From JBMNSK01 sp050945155 (GTDB lineage: Bacteria; Actinomycetota; Coriobacteriia; Coriobacteriales; Eggerthellaceae): a stretch of DNA of 30,525 bases. The stretch is taken from contig JBMNSK010000016.1 of NCBI GenBank assembly GCA_050945155.1, positions 1-30,525 of the forward strand. Reading direction: 5' to 3'. Made by a program: the position numbers and the translations under genes. How positions within the stretch are numbered: the first letter of the stretch is position 1; each line of letters opens with the position of its first letter. The notes under the pieces are model-generated. The model was not told the origin of the DNA. It searched no databases and worked only from the letters and a program-made list of their open reading frames with translations. This document shows positions 1 through 6,618 of the stretch, in pieces.

Positions 1-562
1 CGATGCAGGAGTCTTCTGCATGAAAAGATTCTGTCTTGCTTCCACCTTTAGCAGCAATTTTGCCAAAAACGCTAATAAAAACAGGCATTTGGTTTTCGAT
101 GAAATTACCTTCGTCACGGTTCTTAATTTTGTCGATAACCTGCTTTGTTTGCGAAGCTTCCCGCGTTAGTCCTTCTTCAATTTTTTCGGCGTCGTTAAGG
201 TCGAAGATAGGGGAGTAGTTATCTACCGTTCTTACCCCGTAGGACGCATGAAGTGAAAGCCCCTTGTTCTTGAAGAGCTTTTTTAGGGCACGGTAGCTGC
301 CACCCGCAGTAAGGCCATAGGTGCTCACTGAAAAGATATAGGGGTCGCCTTCAGTTTTTATTTCTAGTGTGGCAAATAGGTCCTCAATGATTTTTGGCAG
401 ATTCCAGAAATACGTGGGACAGACAATGCCAAGGGATTCCGGAGCCTTAATAGTCAATGGCCCCTTCGTATGTACGAGGTCATAGGCTTTGTCATTAAGT
501 GCTGCTGCAATCTCTTCGGCTACATACTGACAATTTCCCGTTGCCGTGAAATACAGAATCAT
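1..562 (-). CDS. EFR1-type flavodoxin/ferredoxin protein (partial, C-terminus off the window)
   Basis: The open frame runs from ATG at 562 to the window edge with no stop, so about 187 residues are seen and the C-terminus is missing. The start MILYFTATGNCQYVAEEI is the FMN phosphate-binding loop of flavodoxins, and VCPTYFWNLPKII and STYGLTAGGS are the other flavodoxin signatures of the EFR1 family, in which an N-terminal flavodoxin is fused to a C-terminal 2x[4Fe-4S] ferredoxin. The last visible residues (AEDSCI) look like the start of the first Cys cluster, so the ferredoxin half should lie just outside. Likely a cytoplasmic electron carrier; substrate and partner unknown. A clear AGGAGA ribosome site precedes the ATG. 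It lies 47 bp downstream of the broken GNAT gene on the same strand and is a paralogue of the protein at 4064-4825. Confidence 0.85.
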   Translation of the reverse strand, partial: MILYFTATGNCQYVAEEIAAALNDKAYDLVHTKGPLTIKAPESLGIVCPTYFWNLPKIIEDLFATLEIKTEGDPYIFSVSTYGLTAGGSYRALKKLFKNKGLSLHASYGVRTVDNYSPIFDLNDAEKIEEGLTREASQTKQVIDKIKNRDEGNFIENQMPVFISVFGKIAAKGGSKTESFHAEDSCI

Positions 563-609
563 GAGCTATTCTCCTACCTCTGCGAAAGACCCTATCCTCA
601 CTTTCCAAC

Positions 610-1091
610 TTAGTTAAGGTTAAGCTGCATGTAAATAGCCGAATCAGCGGGATTTTCGTTATAGCGGTCTATGTAGGAGAAGCCAAGTTTTTCGTAGAGA
701 CTGATGGCGCCTTTCATAAAAGGAAACGTATCGAGCCGTACCGCCTTGTACCCAATTTCTTTTGCTGCAGAGATAGTTTGCTCTAACAGTGTTTGGGCTA
801 TATGCTGGCCGCGGAATTCGGGACGTACATAGAGCCTTTTACCTCGCAGTAATCTGTTTCGCTTCCTGCAAGGGCAACACATCCGGCAAGATTGCCGTCT
901 GCGTAGGCGAGAAACATTCTTCCGCGCGGGGGGTCATATTTCATCTCTGGACGGATGAGTTCTTCATCAAGGTTTTGGTGCTCAAGTACTCGGGATACTT
1001 CATCGTTACCTGATTTGATGCTGTTGGTATATTCCTCAAGCAAGAGAAGAAAATCATTCATGTGTTCCTTTGCTGAGATTACTTCGACCAT
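610..1091 (-). pseudogene. GNAT family N-acetyltransferase, broken by a one-base frameshift
   Basis: Two minus-strand frames together make one GNAT acetyltransferase of about 160 residues. The first (ATG at 1091, GGGGG upstream) carries the N-terminal half through the central strand ending in EVK. The second carries the acetyl-CoA loop RLYVRPEFRGQHIAQTL and the C-terminal ALYEKLGF-like motif (seen as SLYEKLGFSYIDRY). The frames join cleanly if one A is added to the A4 run (T4 at 837-840 on the plus strand), giving EVK-RLYVRP. Thus it is either a real frameshift, a phase-variable tract (only four bases, so unlikely) or a homopolymer sequencing error. Without repair the first product lacks the acetyl-CoA loop and is inactive. 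GNAT membership is clear from the motif; the substrate cannot be told. Confidence 0.8.
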
Positions 1092-1298
1092 GAATCCCCC
1101 CATTCTATTGCTGCTGTATAAAACGGCAGCATTTGTAAGCGGCGCTCGCCTTCTTTCAATTTCATCAGAGGCTTATTTACTCAGGGAAGTATATCGAAAG
1201 AGGGGTGTCGATTGATGATTTGACGTAATTCTGTAAAGATTACATGAGCCTAATTCTCGTTTCTAAGTTTTTGACCTACCTCAATATGGGGTGAAGAA

Positions 1299-2249
1299 AT
1301 GAAAGAACATCACCGTTTTTGCGGAAGGTCTACCGTTGCACAGGTAGTAGATGAGCCAGCGTTTGAGGGGTTTGGCAGACTGCTTTTTCCGGTGGATCTG
1401 AACATCAAGAAAACCGCCACTTTGCAGGAAATTTCATCAAGTCGGGTATACCTGTGGTACTCAAATATTCAAGCGGGAAAAACCGTGGAAGTACTTAATA
1501 ATCTCTACGACCGTGTTTTAGCTGGTGAAGAGATTTTTTACCCGCTCTATACGCAAGAGGAGCAAAAGAGAAATCCAAAACTGAAAGATACCGGAATCTT
1601 TTTTCTTCGCGGAGAACCAGGTGCCCGATTTGGCATCATGAACGCCGGTGGAGGCTTTTACTATGTAGCGGCGCTTCATGACAGTTTCCCGCACGCGTTA
1701 GAACTCAGCCGTCGCGGTCATAATGCATTCGTCTTAATCTATCACCCTGAATCTCCTTGGGAAGACCTTGGTCGTGCTCTTTGCTTTATCGAAGACCATG
1801 CAGACGAGCTGGCTGTGGACCCACTTGGGTATTCGCTTTGGGGCGGATCTGCCGGTGCTCGTATGGCAGCAGTGCTCGGGAACAGAACCAATCTTGAACG
1901 CATTACCGGACGAAAATCTATCGGTTGGCGCGAAGTGAAGTCCTTGCGTGAAGCGAACGCACCACTTGAGGCAGGCTGTCTTCCTCAGGCATCGGCAGTG
2001 ATCATGCAGTATACGGGCTATAACATCTGTGCTGAAGATGATGCTCCGACCTACGCTTGTCTCGGAACGAATGACTCCATAGCGTCGTGACGGGGGATGG
2101 AAAGCCGTCTTGAGGAACTTGAAGCATTAGGCATCCCTACGGAGTTTCATGTGTACAGGAATCTTACGCACGGGTTCGGCCTCGGGAGTGGGACTGTGGC
2201 CGAAGGATGGATTGATGATGCGGTGAAGTTTTGGGACCGACAAATCTAG
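1299..2249 (+). pseudogene. alpha/beta-hydrolase (esterase/BD-FAE-like) interrupted by an in-frame TGA
   Basis: The ATG at 1299 opens a 263-codon frame ending in TGA at 2088-2090. The same frame continues 52 more sense codons to TAG at 2247-2249, and that extension is plainly part of the protein. It reads RGMESRLEELEALGIPTEF and then HVYRNLTHGFGLG, which carries the catalytic His at codon 291. The nucleophile Ser is residue 184 in WGGSAGARMA, and NAGGGFYYVA (about 106-115) is the oxyanion-hole region. The stop falls where relatives, as I recall them, have a Trp after the SIAS-type segment, which suggests TGG to TGA. The truncated form lacks the catalytic His, so it should be inactive unless TGA is read through. 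Other genes in the window use TGA as a normal stop, so a TGA=Trp code is excluded. Confidence 0.8.
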
Positions 2250-2264
2250 CCAAATTTCACCTGA

Positions 2265-2675
2265 CTATCCGGTATAGGCATCCTCGCTGCCGTTGCTAAA
2301 GTCTTGGCGCGCAAGCCATGCCTCTTCTTCTTTGGTCTCCGGAATATCAATTCGTTCAATTTTGAAAATGACCGGGCGCGTTCCGTCATTGCAGCACGCA
2401 ATCATCATGCGGTCATCGTTTGTCCAGGCATGCATGATAGAGCCACCTTGCAGTGCTGTGTAAACATAGCGGCTGATGGCATCCCATGCCTCACCACAGA
2501 ACTTTCCGTTCATAAGGTGGTAAAAATCATCACGCTCCGGTGTACGCTTGAGGATAAATTCGTCGCCAGGTTTGAAGCAGGGACAGGGACCAGACTGCGG
2601 GTTCGCGAGATACTTTTCCTGCAATTCGGGAAATACCTTTGTTTCGAGAACGGTAATTTTACACTCGTATCTCAT
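2265..2675 (-). CDS. TIGR04076 family protein
   Basis: A 136-residue protein. The ATG at 2675 is preceded by TAGGAG at 8-nt spacing; an upstream in-frame start at 2714 has no such site and adds 13 unconserved residues. Family hallmarks are visible: the N-terminal RYECKITVLET, the NPQSGPCPCFKPGDEF segment, the central FCGEAWDAISRYVYTALQGG, and the C-terminal ACCNDGTRPVIFKIERI. Conserved cysteines (the GPCPCF pair and the ACC pair) suggest a metal or redox site, but the family has no established function that I know of. It has no signal peptide or membrane segment and is probably cytoplasmic. It is the only intact gene between the broken hydrolase and the broken LRR gene, and converges on the hydrolase with only 15 bp between stops. 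Confidence 0.85.
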   Translation of the reverse strand: MRYECKITVLETKVFPELQEKYLANPQSGPCPCFKPGDEFILKRTPERDDFYHLMNGKFCGEAWDAISRYVYTALQGGSIMHAWTNDDRMMIACCNDGTRPVIFKIERIDIPETKEEEAWLARQDFSNGSEDAYTG

Positions 2676-2786
2676 GATGGCGCTCCTAACGCTTGTCTTC
2701 GTGGCGCTTAGCAAACAGAAATACCCTATAGAGACCTAGGTTCATCATAGCCCTTCTTTATTCTATGACCTGCTTTATCTCCTGAT

Positions 2787-3500
2787 TTATTGGCGGGCTA
2801 AGAGAACAACTGCCTCCATCAGGCACACGTAGAGAGGACTCGCGCTCAGATTCAAGCTTGTGAGCTGGTTGTTACTTAAGTCAATCTGAGTAAGAGCAGT
2901 ATTAGCACGTAAGTCTATACTCTTGAGCTAGTTCTCGGTGCACAAAAGTTGGTCAAGGCCTGGGTTATCTTTCACGTCCAGCGTAGTCAGAAGGTTGCTG
3001 CTGCAGTCCAAGAATGCAAGAGCACCATTGTGGCTCAAATCCAGAACCGTAAGCTGATTTGAGGAGCAACTCATAACAATCAGGTTCGTGCATCCGCTTA
3101 GATTCAGACTCGTCAGTTGATTGTCGCTGCAAGAAAGATCTTTAAGCGCGGCGTTGTTGCTCACATCCAGACTCGTCAAATTGTTTTACGAGCATTGCAG
3201 ATTTTCTAGGGCAGTGAAATGCTCTATCCCTTTGAGGCTGCTGATATGTTTATTCGTTACATTTATCGCGGTTACAGACTGAATCTCTTCTGTCGTCAAC
3301 ACGCCATCATGATTTGTATCGTAGGAAACGGATATTTGATTACGAAAATTATCATCAGGAAAATTCGCTGCGGTGATTGCGATGTCTCCGGCCGCATACG
3401 CCTGCTGTGTGAAGCCGTGCGCCATCAGAACTGCGGTTGCCATGAGGAGCAGGGCAAGGGCACACGATAAAGTTTTATGCCCTATGGTATTTGCTACCAC
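2787..3500 (-). pseudogene. secreted leucine-rich-repeat protein with two in-frame stop codons
   Basis: One continuous minus-strand frame, with no frameshift, is interrupted by TAA at 3186-3188 and TAG at 2928-2930 and ends at TAA 2787-2789. The best start is GTG at 3500 (AAGGAG seven bases upstream). It gives a Sec signal peptide (CALALLLMATAVLMA, with AYA-A cleavage), then an EF-hand/dockerin-like loop (DTNHDGVLTTEE), then Cys-containing LRRs of the form CSxNQLTSLDLSxNxAL. The LRR pattern continues on both sides of each stop. The TAG stands exactly where other repeats have Gln in NQL, implying CAG to TAG. There is no sortase or wall-binding tail. Intact relatives in Coriobacteria and Firmicutes are surface proteins. 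A live product would be truncated just before the repeats, so this is most likely a pseudogene. Confidence 0.8.
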
Positions 3501-4063
3501 TGCTTTTCTCCTTTCGCAGGCTACCACGGTAATTCTTCTTCATTTTTCATGAATAGGTTGGTTTCCGGCAGAAACTCAGAAGTACATTTTCATGAAGTCT
3601 TTGGTCATAGAAATTAGAAAATATAAGTGATGGAAAGTAATGCGAATTGTGACCTATTGCTTAGTTCACGACACAAATTTGCCTGTTCTTATGCCCATTG
3701 CCTAATCTCCCCTGCAGAAGAGTGCCAAATTCCTCCGGGCATCTATTCCAAGTACTCAAAATCCCTCTGTTATTCGTAGTTGTAGCTCCTGAGGTTTATC
3801 CCGGACGCTCGAACCTGTACTTTCAGGATTAAGTGTCACTTTTTCGATTTGGATATATTTCCGTATTCGGATGACAATTTTGTTCTTTGGGGTGGAAGTG
3901 GGTCCGTAGAATGACTTGAAATCAAGGCTTTTTCCGTATAGTCCTTAAACCCGTGACATCAGTACGACAGTCTCCACGTGGCACAAGACAGGCGAAAATA
4001 TGACAAACGCCATACATCAAATGCGGAAACATTTCAAAAGCAATCAGGCCAAAAAACCGGAAT
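3501..4063. other. gene-poor spacer holding a duplicated rRNA-methyltransferase tail
   Basis: This 560-bp stretch has no gene I can support. Short open frames here lack ribosome sites and recognisable sequence. Its one clear content is the 67-bp copy of the methyltransferase gene end at 3915-3981. The rest (3541-3914) is AT-rich, with no convincing terminator for the EFR1 gene that ends at 4064, and no integrase remnant was recognised. Confidence 0.5.
3915..3981 (-). repeat. att-like direct repeat: detached copy of the 3' end of the 23S rRNA uracil methyltransferase gene
   Basis: This stretch matches 6552-6618 at 57 of 67 positions with no gaps. Read on the minus strand it encodes HVETVVLMSRV followed by TAA (3945-3947), the same C-terminal peptide as the intact gene (HVETVVLISRA, TGA). 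It is then followed by a conserved 30-nt tail beginning GGACTATACGGA. Homology stops at 3981; upstream of the His codon the sequence is unrelated to the methyltransferase. A gene tail without its body, in the same orientation as the real gene and separated from it by a foreign-looking cassette, is what integration into a gene's 3' end leaves. Confidence 0.8.
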
Positions 4064-4825
4064 TTATATTTTCGTATGTGGATTACGGTACTGGCCATGT
4101 CTTTTTGTCTGCCCGCTTCCGTATTGAATAGCAAATTTCGGACAACGGTGCAGACAGCCAAGGCACATGATGCACTGCTTTTTCACCCATACCGGTCTTC
4201 CATTTTTCATTTCAATGGCGTGGGCAGGGCATTTCTTTGCGCACAGGCCACATCCAATACAGACAGATGTTACACTGAGATTCGCTGTATCTCTCGTATA
4301 TCCGTTATATAAAGCGAGTCCAATCTTTCCAGTAATGTAGGGCGTAGTCAGCCCCATATGCTTTCCTCTGACCTTGTCTCGGATTTGTTTTTGAAGCTCG
4401 ACGATTTCTTCATCACTTTTTTCAAGGCGCTTATGAACCAATTTAGAATCAGAAAGATCAAAAATCGGTGTCCATGTATCAGGCATTTTTATATCGAAAC
4501 AGGCGTCAAAAGAAAGCCCCTTTTCCATAAGAATGCGGTCTGCCATCGAAGCTGATGCACCGCTTGTCGTTCCGTATGTCGCGACATAATATAGGTACGG
4601 TTTCTCATCGAAATTCAGTGTCAGTTTTTCAAGAAACTCCGATACGATGGACGGCAGTGTCCAGTCATAGGTCGGGGAAACTACTCCCACGCGCTCGTCT
4701 GAAGCATGGTAGCTATATTCTTTTTTATCCGTCGCATCTGCTATGGAGATCAACGTTTCTTCTTCTGTCCTGATGCACTCAGCAACATATTTACTGTTTC
4801 CTGTCGCGGAAAAATAGAAAATCAT
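4064..4825 (-). CDS. EFR1-type flavodoxin/2x[4Fe-4S] ferredoxin fusion
   Basis: A complete 253-residue EFR1 family protein. The N-terminal flavodoxin has the FMN loop YFSATGNSKYVAE (about 4-16), VSPTYDWTLPSIV and ATYGTTSGAS. The C-terminal third has two ferredoxin motifs: CIGCGLCAKKCP and CIMCLGCLHRCP, each C-x2-C-x2-C-x3-C. A soluble electron-transfer protein is expected; its redox partner may be the SDR of the same cassette, but nothing proves this. The ATG overlaps the TetR stop (TAATG) with GGAGGG upstream, so translation is probably coupled. It is last in the SDR-TetR-EFR1 operon between the two att-like repeats, so probably acquired. A paralogue lies at 1-562. Confidence 0.9.
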   Translation of the reverse strand: MIFYFSATGNSKYVAECIRTEEETLISIADATDKKEYSYHASDERVGVVSPTYDWTLPSIVSEFLEKLTLNFDEKPYLYYVATYGTTSGASASMADRILMEKGLSFDACFDIKMPDTWTPIFDLSDSKLVHKRLEKSDEEIVELQKQIRDKVRGKHMGLTTPYITGKIGLALYNGYTRDTANLSVTSVCIGCGLCAKKCPAHAIEMKNGRPVWVKKQCIMCLGCLHRCPKFAIQYGSGQTKRHGQYRNPHTKI

Positions 4826-5394
4826 TACAATCCCTCCACTAGGTAGTGCAGGGCATTTAAAGCACCTTCCTCTGACAGCTGCTTATCTCGGATGAAGCAC
4901 CACTCAAGCAGCATCTGAATCGTATTAGCATAATGCTCAGCCATCAGCTCATAGGGAACCTTATATTTCTCTGAACACGGGCTGTTTACGATGATGCTGT
5001 AGATCTGCTCTCTGATATATCGTCTTAACGATTCTACGAACCGCCCGTCCGTCGGATTGTGATTCATTATCTTTTGGATAATACTCCGATAGCCTGACAG
5101 ATATTTGTAGCATCGTTCAAACAGAACATAGGTCCTCTCCTCTGCCGGAATGGACGGATAATCGTCGATGTCAATATCTCCTGCCATACGCTTCCAGCAG
5201 TAATTCAGCAGATCGTAAATATCATCGAAATAATTATAAAAGGTCGCTCTCGGATAATTCGCCTTCTCGCAAAGCTCTCCCACCGTGATATTTTCAATGC
5301 TCTTTTTCGTCAGTGCTTCAAACAGCACACGTGAGAAATCTTCCAGAGTACGCTGGGCAAACCTCGTCATTTTTTTATTTAAATCGTACTTCAT
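4825..5394 (-). CDS. TetR/AcrR family transcriptional regulator
   Basis: A 189-residue regulator. The N-terminal DNA-binding helix-turn-helix is seen in ITVGELCEKANYPRATFYNY (about 36-55), typical of TetR repressors, and the C-terminal half is an all-helical ligand domain without a recognisable ligand signature. An AGGA site six bases before the ATG supports the start. It sits 11 bp after the SDR gene and overlaps the EFR1 start by one base, so the three are one transcript. It probably represses its own operon through the inverted repeat at 6188-6201 upstream of the SDR gene. The effector is unknown. Closest relatives, as far as can be judged by eye, are in gut Firmicutes, in line with acquisition of the cassette. 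Confidence 0.88.
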   Translation of the reverse strand: MKYDLNKKMTRFAQRTLEDFSRVLFEALTKKSIENITVGELCEKANYPRATFYNYFDDIYDLLNYCWKRMAGDIDIDDYPSIPAEERTYVLFERCYKYLSGYRSIIQKIMNHNPTDGRFVESLRRYIREQIYSIIVNSPCSEKYKVPYELMAEHYANTIQMLLEWCFIRDKQLSEEGALNALHYLVEGL

Positions 5395-5405
5395 AGCTAA
5401 TCCTG

Positions 5406-6158
5406 TCAGAAAATGCCGTCCGTCGCTTTAATCAAAATGGCATGAGGAATAATCTTGCTAACGACACGGTATCCTTTGTAAAACCATCCCGGCGTGTAAA
5501 AACCTTTCCCTTCGGATGCACGTCTGAGCGAAGTTCGGGTAATCCTTTTTAAATCAAGATAGGGAAGCTTCCCTGCTTTTTCTCCCTCACCGCCTTTGAC
5601 ATTCATTTCCGTATTCATATTGCCGGGAGAAAGCACCAGAAAGTTGATTCCATTTTTCTTCAGTTCTGCATGGAGTGCCTGTCCGAGAAAGCGAACATAG
5701 GCTTTTGCCGCACTATACACCGCCTGATTGGCGACCGGAACAAACGAGGACACAGAACCTACCAGCACAGCATAGCTGCCTTCTTCCATAAACGGTATAC
5801 AGACCCTGTTCACAAGTGTCATGGCTGTAATATCGAGATCAATTATCGTTTCGATATCTTTTTGCGGCATATCCTTAAAATTGCCGCACCTGCAATAGCC
5901 GGCATCATTGATCAGTATCTGTATACTGGCCTGTTCTTCTTCAAGCAGACTTGTCAGTTTATCGAATGACGTTCTGTCTGTAAGATCCATCGGAAGTGGC
6001 CGCACGCGAGCCGGTGCGCACTCTCTGGCCAGAGCTTCCAGGCGTTCCTGCCTTCTGGCAATGATCCAAATTTCATCCACACCGCCCTGCTCTGCTACGG
6101 CTCTGGTAAACTCTGCGCCCAGACCCGAAGAGGCTCCGGTAATGACTGCTATTTTCAT
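5406..6158 (-). CDS. short-chain dehydrogenase/reductase (SDR)
   Basis: A 250-residue classical SDR, the usual family length. The Rossmann motif TGASSGLG is at 7-14, NDAG (variant of NNAG) at 84-87, a catalytic Ser around 135-138 in VGSVSS, and the catalytic pair Tyr148-x3-Lys152 in YSAAKAYV. Arg35-Arg36 after the second strand suggests NADP(H) preference. Hydroxy/keto oxidoreduction is therefore expected; the substrate is not visible. AAGGAG lies seven to eight bases before the ATG. It is the first gene of the putative TetR-controlled SDR-TetR-EFR1 operon. A flavodoxin/ferredoxin beside a reductase hints at a detoxifying or lipid/steroid-reducing role, but that is conjecture. Confidence 0.92.
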   Translation of the reverse strand: MKIAVITGASSGLGAEFTRAVAEQGGVDEIWIIARRQERLEALARECAPARVRPLPMDLTDRTSFDKLTSLLEEEQASIQILINDAGYCRCGNFKDMPQKDIETIIDLDITAMTLVNRVCIPFMEEGSYAVLVGSVSSFVPVANQAVYSAAKAYVRFLGQALHAELKKNGINFLVLSPGNMNTEMNVKGGEGEKAGKLPYLDLKRITRTSLRRASEGKGFYTPGWFYKGYRVVSKIIPHAILIKATDGIF

Positions 6159-6187
6159 GCGTCCGCTCCTTTGCTTACGTATATACT

Positions 6188-6201
6188 TAGACTGTTGTCT
6201 A
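6188..6201. promoter_or_regulatory. candidate TetR operator (inverted repeat)
   Basis: TAGAC-TGTT-GTCTA is a perfect 5-bp inverted repeat about 30 bp upstream of the SDR start, in the AT-rich leader of the SDR-TetR-EFR1 operon. The size and symmetry fit a TetR dimer site. A clean sigma-70 promoter could not be fixed around it. Confidence 0.5.
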
Positions 6202-6309
6202 TATTTACAGGATAAGCAAATGGCGGAAAAAAATTAAATGTCACATTTATGACTTTGTCTATACTTTTGCAAATTCAAAAAATTGTCCATCCCTGTGACA
6301 AAACGGTGT

Positions 6310-6337
6310 AAAAAAGCGCCTCGGCTTAGAGACGCTT
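6310..6337 (-). terminator. rho-independent terminator for minus-strand transcription
   Basis: On the minus strand AAGCGTCTC, a 6-nt loop and GAGGCGCTT form an imperfect 9-bp stem with one mismatch, followed by a run of T (A run at 6310-6315 on plus). It lies 245 bp beyond the methyltransferase stop, past the att-like copies, and would insulate that gene from the SDR cassette. Confidence 0.55.
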
Positions 6338-6376
6338 GTAATAAATATGATCTGCTGTCATATCCCGATTTTCCCT

Positions 6377-6454
6377 GACATCCATCCCCTACACTCAGCA
6401 CCCCGATATCCAACTCCATGTCTCAACCCCTGACATCCAAATACGAGTCTCGAC
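6377..6454 (-). repeat. three tandem degenerate att-core-like repeats (about 27-bp period)
   Basis: Units begin at 6377, 6405 and 6432. The second and third fit GA(C/T)ATC(A/C)-N8-GTCTC(A/G)AC exactly, and the first fits less well (CACTCAGC at the right half). The two full-length gene-tail copies have the same layout with the same 8-base spacer: 3955-3977 and 6592-6614. Read on the minus strand the units encode VETRIWMS, VETWSWIS and the weaker AECRGWMS, echoes of the methyltransferase C-terminus VETVVLIS. Confidence 0.6.
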
Positions 6455-6551
6455 TTTGCTACAAATTGTTCACGATTCATCTCGCAATCATCTTGGATAA
6501 GTTACCTCGCAGCGTTTTCGATTTTCGCCAGCAGAAGAGTGTTCAAAACAG

Positions 6552-6618
6552 CTTGAAACCGAGGCTTTCTCCGTATAGTCCTCAAGCCCGCGATATCAAT
6601 ACTACAGTCTCGACGTGG
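6552..6618 (-). repeat. att-like direct repeat at the 3' end of the methyltransferase gene
   Basis: This is the gene-attached partner of 3915-3981 (57/67 identical). It comprises the last 11 codons and stop of the methyltransferase plus 30 bp downstream, beginning GGACTATACGGA. The extension of homology past the stop codon into non-coding DNA argues that the segment was brought by an element and did not merely arise from protein conservation. Confidence 0.8.

Larger units (their letters stand above)
6159..6581. other. spacer between the integrated cassette and the methyltransferase gene
   Basis: This 420-bp stretch contains no supportable gene. It holds the operator candidate (6188-6201), a minus-strand terminator-like hairpin (6310-6337), three tandem degenerate att-like copies (6377-6454) and the non-coding tail of the intact att copy (6552-6581). 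Two small open frames across it have no ribosome site and no family resemblance. Confidence 0.5.

Noticed and set aside
837..840. Programmed frameshifting in the GNAT gene
   Set aside because: The run is only four bases, with no slippery heptamer plus pseudoknot recognised; a lost base or sequencing error is simpler.
2088..2090. TGA as selenocysteine in the hydrolase
   Set aside because: The expected residue is Trp, not Cys or Sec, no SECIS-like hairpin directly downstream stands out, and the active site does not use this position.
3922..4161. A small minus-strand frame overlapping the EFR1 gene end and the detached att copy
   Set aside because: It reads the att copy out of the frame that encodes HVETVVLMSRV and overlaps a real gene; no start signal.
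6377..6454. CRISPR array in the tandem repeats
   Set aside because: The period is only 27-28 bp with 23-bp units and almost no spacer, the units are degenerate, there are no cas genes, and they match the neighbouring gene tail.
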